Source of the DNA: Siderastrea siderea
Taxonomy: Eukaryota > Cnidaria > Anthozoa > Scleractinia > Rhizangiidae
Length of the DNA stretch: 64,000 nt
Reading direction: 5' to 3'
NCBI GenBank assembly: GCA_964030785.1
Contig: OZ034969.1
Coordinates: 32,041,601 to 32,105,600, forward strand
Part shown: piece by piece, positions 58,286-64,000 of the stretch
Position numbering within the stretch: the stretch's first letter is position 1
How the letters are laid out: each line of letters starts with the position of its first letter
The notes under the pieces: generated by a model
What the model was told of the DNA's origin: nothing
What the model saw: the letters and a program-made list of their open reading frames with translations, nothing else
Database searches by the model: none
Translations under genes and position numbers: made by a program

Positions 58286-58890
58286 ATTAAGTCTTAAGTT
58301 TCATATGATAATAATAGCATAGATTATTGAGTCCTACATTAAGTGTCAGCTGTAAAAAAAAAACCATGCAGGCAGAATACACATGCTACACTTTGATTAC
58401 GTGGCAACAGCGTACAAAAGAGCCTTTTTGAAACTCCTGTTATCTGACCCAGACACATCTTCTGATTATATTAACATGCATTAAATACCACTAGTAAACA
58501 CTTCACATAGTTTGGCTTCAGTACAATTAATATCAAGTTGCAATTTTGGATCGATAACTGAATTATCAGTAAGGTAAAGGGCATAGCTGGGTGGAGGGGG
58601 TCCTAAGGTGCCTGAGACCCTCCCTTTATTAAGAAAAAACTAAAACAACCGGGACATTAAGACCCCCCCCCCCCGAAAAAAAAAAGAAATTCATGCTTAT
58701 ACGTAAGTGTTAGATAATTCAGTGGAGAATGCTGGACATTGCATTTCCAAGAGCTGAGGGGAGAGGTAGGGAGATGCACTACCACATCCCAATAACAAGA
58801 CCAAGTACCCCCTCTTAAAAACCCTGTCTATGCCCCTGAACATTAATAAATAACGGCACTACAGAAAAATACATGTATCTAGAAAACTAT
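58286..58890. other. Convergent intergenic space
   Basis: The 605 bp between the stop of the DUF6589-like gene and the stop of the RecQ gene hold a poly-C run at 58665-58675 and no gene. It must contain the poly-A signals of both genes; aataaa-like strings are present but are not assigned. Confidence 0.5.
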
Positions 58891-60889
58891 TCATTCCAGC
58901 CTTGCATTTCTTAATTGCTGGATTAAAGACATCACATGATTAGCTTGTACATTATCCAACACATCTACTTTTGCATGGATGTCTTCAACACAGTTAACCT
59001 CATCACAAACTGCCACAATCTGTTCTATAAGCTCTTCGGAAAAACCAGTTGACAGATCACTTCCAACCAGTAGGACATCTTGACTCAGTGAGTCTTTGTA
59101 ATTTTGCAGTGCTTTCTTTAGTGTTTCTTTGCAAACAGAGGAATTACCGGTAGGAATATTAATAGCACTTTTGGACTGTGCCTGCTGAGTGTGATTCTCC
59201 GGGTGTTGTAACTTCTTGACACATTCGTCACATTTACACAGTGGCAAACAAATGTCACAACATTCATGTTTTGTTAAAATAGAGCACTCTTCTTTTGCCT
59301 TTTCAAGATCATCAAAATGTTTTAAAAGACAAAATCGCCTGCAAAGCTCAGAATTTTCACAATACCCTTTCGTTGCCTCAAGTTCTTTCAATTCATTCTC
59401 ATTGGCAGCTTTAGTAATTTTTGCTTTTCTAACACCAAACTCTTTAGCAGAGAAAAAGAGAATGGCCTGGGACGCCTGGATGTCTCTACCTGCCCTGCCA
59501 CTCTCTTGAATGTAACTTGTCAGTGACGCAGGTGCCCTGAAATGTACTACTTTACGAATATCTGGGCAGTTCACCCCCATTCCAAAAGCAACTGAGGCAA
59601 TAACTATTCGAACACAGCCACCTTTCTCTCTGAATGAATTGAGAATTTTTTTCTTGAGGGAGTCACTTGTAATTTTGACATAAATTTCAACAAGTCGTTC
59701 CTTTTTACCTAGGTCAAACATATGCTGACCTAGCTCCCTTTCAAAGTATTCATAAACCTCACAGCAGTCTCTGTGGCTGAAGCAAAATATAATCCCTCGC
59801 TCTGCAGAAATACCATTTTCTTTGAGATCTTCAATTATTGGTTGAAAACACTTTGTAAAAGCCATTTCCATCCGTTCATAGTCATTGTCTTGGAATGTAT
59901 CAAGTCTCGAAACAGAATAGAAAATATTTCTTCTATTGTTTGAACCTTTGATGAGTGAAAAATTTTCCATGTTAAGTTTTTGGACTATATATGCCAAACT
60001 TGCTTCAGTTACAGTAGCTGTTAGGGCCATAAGTGGTAACTTGGGTAGCAAGAGAGCTCTCACTTCCCCTAGCGTGCCATAAGCGCTTCTGAAGTCTTTG
60101 CCCCTTGAAGAAAGAGGTCAACAACAGTTATCAGATTTATACAGTTTAATAAATCTTCATCTATAATAATTTACCAGGTACTTGTAAAATGTATCTTTAA
60201 AATAATTTCACATAGGGGTCACAGTGACTATGCTGTGCTTTCATTTAAGGATAGTTAATTCAAATTTCTGGCCTCTTGTATAGAGATTAAAGAAAATAAA
60301 CTAAACAATACGTGTTGGGAAAAAACATCATGAAATATTAATTAAATAATACTGACCACTGCTCGATACAATGCGCTTCATCTATGGCTACGAAGTGAAT
60401 CCGCTCCTTCACTGACTGAAGTGCAGTCCTCACGACAACACACTCAAATGACTCCGGCGAAAGGATGGCGACCTGAAAATCACCTCCTCGAAGTCTGCCG
60501 ATGGTTTCTTCAGATATGTCAGGTGTGAGTTTTAAGCATGACAAACCAAGTTGACTTAGAGAAAATATTTGATCGTCCATGAGTGCCTTCAGCGGAGATA
60601 TTAAAACTAAAATGCTTCGCTGTTCCTTTGAAGTGACACCGCGTAAATTATCGCAAACAAGTGGACACAACGCGTAGCATAAACTCTTACCATAACCGGT
60701 GGGCAAGTTTACAACAACGTCTCTTCCCTTTAGATAATAGTTCAAAGCCTGAATTTGTTCCTTTCTGAGAAGAAACTGCAGTCCACAAGAAGAAACGGCC
60801 GAACTCAATGCATTAATAAAAACCTGATCGTATTCGGGAAACATTTCTCGGTACTTTTCACTGACCGAAGAGTGAGAATCGACCGCCAT
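58891..60889 (-). CDS. RecQ-family DNA helicase encoded by the transposon
   Basis: There are two exons, 60889-60357 and 60103-58891. The intron is GT-AG and splits the Trp codon after DEAHCIEQ. The product has 581 residues. Motif I (LPTGYGKS) is at about residues 62-69 and DEAH at 170-173. Exon 2 opens GKDFRSAYGTLGEVR, then MALTATVTEAS (III), GIIFCFSHRDC (IV), IASVAFGMGVNCPDIRKVVHF (V) and QESGRAGRD (VI). A Cys-rich RecQ zinc region follows (GYCENSELCRRFCLLKHFD, CCDICLPLCKCDEC). No HRDC domain is seen. The helicase core is complete and should be an active 3'-5' helicase. Placement 157 bp inside the terminal repeat marks it as a transposon gene, not a host gene. Its role in transposition is inferred. 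Confidence 0.9.
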
Positions 60890-60969
60890 ATTGAAACACT
60901 GTCGTCCGTAGGAAAATACATGCGCAGTGGGGATTAGCTAGAAAAGTAGCTAAAACTACTGCGCATGCT

Positions 60970-61046
60970 GGCATGCGCAAACAATTGTCACTGGACCCTC
61001 TCTCCCGGCGTTGCGTGACAAAGAGAGAGGGGCCAGAACTGGACTA
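60970..61046. repeat. Right terminal inverted repeat (77 bp)
   Basis: It is the inverted partner of 35093-35169 and ends GGCCAGAACTGGACTA. The 9-bp target duplication follows at 61047-61055. Confidence 0.9.
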
Positions 61047-61683
61047 CGAAAACTACAGAAGCGAAAAACGACCTCACTGAAACGGAAATTGACGATCTAA
61101 CGGATATCAGAAGCTAGCTCTTCGACCTTGAGAGAACTCTCGACCGTTTCATCTCTGAAGTTGAATCATCTTCCCCGGATTTGAAAGACGGAGATGGCGA
61201 TAAATGGAACGATGCGATATCAGATTACTTCGACAAAATCAAAGCAACTCAAGATGAAGTAACACAATTGATCACGCAACGCCGCCATGACGAAACGCGT
61301 AAAAACAGAGAGCTCGAAAATGAAAGGGAGCAAAATTATTCCAAGAGCTAGAGCGTCAGAACAATCAGCATCGCGAAGAACTGACTAAGTTATTACAAGA
61401 ATTCAAGCCCCCTTCAGATCAAAATGAGGCAAAAATAGTGAAATTACCTTCACTAAACATTCCAACCTTTGATGGAGAGCCAACAAAATGGAAATCCTAC
61501 TGGCAACAATTCGAATCAACTATCCATAACTCAAAGAAACTTGACGATCAATTGCAGATGCAGTATTTGTTGAAATCGCTTACAACCCAGAAAGCCAAGG
61601 ATGCCATTGAAGGTATAGATGCAGTAGCGGTAGCCTACCCAGAAGCCATTGCAGCCCTTAAAGCACGTTTTGACAGGCTTTAA
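61047..61683 (+). pseudogene. BEL/Pao gag, resumed after the transposon
   Basis: The gag frame continues past the target duplication for about 15 codons, then meets a stop (about 61114) and frameshifts (about 61340). The clearest part is 61438-61683, with [20 protein letters not shown] and a following helical capsid-like domain. That FDG..T.W..FW signature is typical of BEL/Pao and related gag proteins. It ends at a stop after ALKARFDRL. Confidence 0.8.
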
Positions 61684-62064
61684 GTCATCCATCGAGCATA
61701 TGTTAGAGCACTGCTATATAAAATGTTAGCCCTGTTAAGAATGGCTCAAGCACTGAACTCAGGCAATTACATGACACCTTTCAACATCATCTCCGGTCCC
61801 TTAAAGCAACGGAAAAGCTTGACTTTGGACGCTTCATAACTGCTCTTGGTGAATCAAAGCTTGACCCTCTTACCATGGTGGAGTGGCAAAAATTCACGCA
61901 GCATGACAAAGACGTCCCTGACTATCTAAAGTTTCTGGAGTTCCTTGATTAGAGATCAATGGCAACCGAGCTAACATCATTTGATGCCAGCCATAAGAAA
62001 GTGCAAGCCCCCACTAAGAAACCGCCTAAGTTGCAGTGTACTCTACAAACACATAGGAGAAATG

Positions 62065-62590
62065 TCCCGCTTGCCATTGCTCGAAGCACAACATAGCTTA
62101 CTGTCCGAGCTTCAAAGAGAAATCAGTTGCTGACAAACGCAACTTAGTACAGGAACATGGTCTTTGTTTCAACTGCTTGAAAGAAAAGCACATGGGGAAA
62201 CACTGCCCTTCACCCAATTGTTGCCTTAAATGTGGAAAACGGCATCACACCTTCCTACATATGAGCATTAATGCTGTACAACCCCCTAGTGCAGAACCAA
62301 GACAAGGTGTTGCTGTGGTGCCAACACCCCGTGCGACCGCCAACACTCAAGCAACCAACACTTCTGCTGTTAACACCATCACCTCTGCAACTTATGTAAC
62401 CATGCCTGAAGCCACCACTTCAAATTCTGTTCTCATGATGACAGCAGAGGTGGTCCTAAGTGGATCAAATGGTCATCAAAATAATGATTGCGCGGGCTCT
62501 ACTAGATCCCGCATCTACAGCCTCCTTTATCACGGAAAGAGCCGCCCAACACCTCATGCTGCGTGGGCAGAAACAAGAAATCAACATTAA
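62065..62590 (+). pseudogene. BEL/Pao gag zinc-finger region
   Basis: Frames at 62065-62260 read Cys/His-rich sequence with [17 protein letters not shown] followed by [14 protein letters not shown], the paired zinc fingers of BEL/Pao gag. A Thr/Ala/Val-rich linker follows. A shift near 62460-62500 moves the frame to the protease region. The stretch 61684-62064 is decayed gag with many stops. Confidence 0.75.
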
Positions 62591-63227
62591 TGGCATTGGA
62601 GGAACTCGGTGCCCTACACAAAGTAGCACTGTTGTTGAGATCAGCTTGTCATGCACTAAGCATGAATCCTATGTGAACAATCTACAAGTCATCGTCTTAC
62701 CTTCATTAACAAAACATCTACCCCTCAAGTCCCTTCTCGTGGGTTACTGGCCTCACATATCCTCACTTGAATTAGCAGACCCGAAATTCAATGTGTCAAA
62801 ACCTATTGATGTTCTCCTTGGTGTCGTAGTTTATCAGGATATCCTAAAACCAGGTCTTATCCATGTTCCTAAGGGGACCCCAGCCGCTCAAGAAACCATA
62901 TTTGGTTGGGTTCTATTCGGTGGCGCTAGTGGTCAACAACCGACTAATAAAGTCGCAACGTTACATGCATCAACTTCGATTCCCAGCTGCGAAGGCACCC
63001 TTCAGAAATTCTGGACTCTAGAGGAACCGCCCAAAGCCAGGTTGCCTCTAGCACCACTCGACAAGCTAGTTCTGCAAGACTTTAACCAACGCCACAAGCG
63101 TGATGAAACTGGCCGCTTCGTGGTCAGACTCCCATTTAAGCCACACAGTTCTCCCCTGGGAGAATCCCGACCTCAGGCCTTGCGACGTTTCCTGTCCCTC
63201 GAACGTCGTCTTCAACAAACCAATTAA
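62460..63227 (+). pseudogene. BEL/Pao aspartic protease region
   Basis: The open frame begins inside the linker. [12 protein letters not shown] is the protease active site with Pro-Ala in place of the usual Ser/Thr-Gly (DSGS type), so the enzyme is likely dead. Downstream LLGVVVYQDI and ETIFGWVLFGG follow the BEL/Pao protease pattern, then KFWTLEE precedes the RT domain. A stop (TAA) at 63225 ends it. Confidence 0.8.
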
Positions 63228-63248
63228 TTTGATGATTATGCCAAAGTC

Positions 63249-63605
63249 GTGACAAAATACTTTATGTCTGGTCACGCAGAAAGGGTCCCAGATGCTGACC
63301 CCAACAAGCCAGTCTCAAATGCCTTCTACTTGACCCATCACGCTGTCTACAAAGACTCAGCTACAACACCCTTGCGTGTCGTGTTTGATGGCTCCATGAA
63401 AACTGCATCGGGTGTCTCACTTAACGATCAACTCCTTGTGGGACCAACCGTCCACCCACTGCTTAATGATGTCCTCATTCGCTTCCAAAAACATCCTTAT
63501 GTACTAACAACCGATATCTCGAAGATGTACCGCGCTATCAGCTTGGCACCGGAAGACCGGGATTACCATCGTTTTTTCTGGAGAGACAAACCTACTACCT
63601 GGTAA
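63249..63605 (+). pseudogene. BEL/Pao reverse transcriptase, first block
   Basis: The frame encodes FYLTHHAVYKDSATTPLRVV, FDGSMKTASGVSLNDQL and TDISKMYRAISLAPEDRDY, matching the fingers and first palm motif of BEL/Pao RT (TDI..M..I). A stop after PTTW ends the block; the next block is in another frame. Confidence 0.8.
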
Positions 63606-63616
63606 CTGACTACTGA

Positions 63617-64000
63617 ATGGCAAGAGTCACATTTGGAATCGCAAGTGCTGCATTTCTAGCAACTAACTCACTGCGCCATCTCGCAGAAGAAAATGAATCA
63701 GAACTGCCACCTGCCGCCAAAGTTGTAAAAGAATCATTCTATGTCGATGATGGTCTCCCTTCGGTTGAAACAAAGCAAGAAGCAATTAAACAGCATCATG
63801 AACTAAACAACCTCTTTAACAGAGGAGGATTCAAACTCCACAAATGGGACTCAAACTCACAAGAAGTCTTGAACTCAATCTCACCAGAGATTCGAAGCAC
63901 GAAGGCCACATCTAACCTCGGGAACTCTGACAACTTTGTCAAAACTCTTGGAATGGAATACAGCTCCACTTCTGACCACTTCCTCTTCTCGTGCGCCAAT
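63617..64000 (+). pseudogene. BEL/Pao reverse transcriptase, YVDD block, runs off the window
   Basis: From the Met at 63617 the frame is open to the window end. It contains VTFGIASAAFLATNSLRHLA, then the catalytic ESFYVDDGL and the downstream FKLHKWDSNS. The active-site Asp pair is intact, but the frame breaks upstream make this a dead copy. RNase H and integrase would lie beyond 64000. Confidence 0.8.

Larger units (their letters stand above)
35093..61046. mobile_element. 25,954-bp DNA transposon carrying DUF6589-like and RecQ helicase genes
   Basis: The ends are 77-bp terminal inverted repeats with a single mismatch, beginning TAGTCCAGTTCTGGCC, flanked by the 9-bp duplication CGAAAACTA. 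It lies inside a BEL/Pao gag. Gene 1 (plus strand) starts 175 bp from the left end; the RecQ gene (minus strand) starts 157 bp from the right end; the two converge at 58285/58891. About 11.7 kb of the length is a later nested element, so the original was about 14.2 kb. Near-identical repeats and open genes suggest a recent insertion. The superfamily is uncertain: large helicase-bearing transposons such as Academ-H or KDZ types are candidates from memory, but a 9-bp duplication is more Mutator-like. Confidence 0.9.

Noticed and set aside
35093..61046. Helitron, because of the helicase
   Set aside because: There is no Rep/HUH motif, the helicase is RecQ-type rather than Pif1-type, and there are clear inverted ends with a 9-bp duplication.
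35093..61046. Firm assignment to Academ, KDZ or Mutator
   Set aside because: Protein content and target size point in different directions, and I cannot run the profile searches needed.

Overview
The window looks like nuclear DNA of an anthozoan cnidarian, most likely a stony coral. It is AT-rich, has GT-AG introns, and is crowded with MITEs and retroelements (DIRS, Penelope-like, BEL/Pao). It also carries the lineage-expanded kinase and DUF6589-like genes I associate with corals and anemones. The organism call is inference; no host marker gene fixes the species.

Left half (1-32022): a tandem array of small, intronless protein-kinase genes, all on the minus strand. I count nine copies or remnants. 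Four are open and keep every catalytic motif (4489-5469, 8519-9523, 20351-21340, 27551-28525). Four are broken by frameshift, stop or minisatellite (2209-3134, 11744-12751, 14535-15618, 30453-32022). One is a short fragment (10541-10715). The kinase domain most resembles the PDIK1L/STK35 family. Three of the four intact copies end in a CaaX prenylation box and the fourth ends in -CC, so the family is probably membrane-tethered. A roughly 6.3 kb segmental duplication (1 to ~4355 against ~6259 to ~10535) shows how part of the array grew. The spaces between copies hold MITEs, a 2.3 kb TTAA-flanked element, a candidate 3.6 kb inverted-repeat element, a tRNA-like foldback and a 21-bp minisatellite.

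Right half (33210-64000): nested mobile elements. A Penelope-like remnant lies at 33210-34500. A decayed BEL/Pao retrotransposon starts near 34565 and resumes at 61047. Inside its gag gene sits a 25,954-bp DNA transposon (35093-61046) with 77-bp terminal inverted repeats and a 9-bp target duplication. That transposon carries two convergent genes: a six-exon gene for a protein of about 1,015 residues with a DUF6589-like region, which is the likely transposase, and a two-exon, 581-residue RecQ-type helicase. Its first exon is split by an 11,735-bp inverted-repeat element (35494-47228, 10-bp target duplication), and that element in turn contains an apparently intact DIRS-type tyrosine-recombinase retrotransposon (36294-40966).

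The nesting gives a clear order of insertion: BEL/Pao first, then the RecQ transposon, then the 11.7 kb element, then DIRS. The RecQ/DUF6589 transposon and the lipid-tailed kinase array are the two most interesting systems here.
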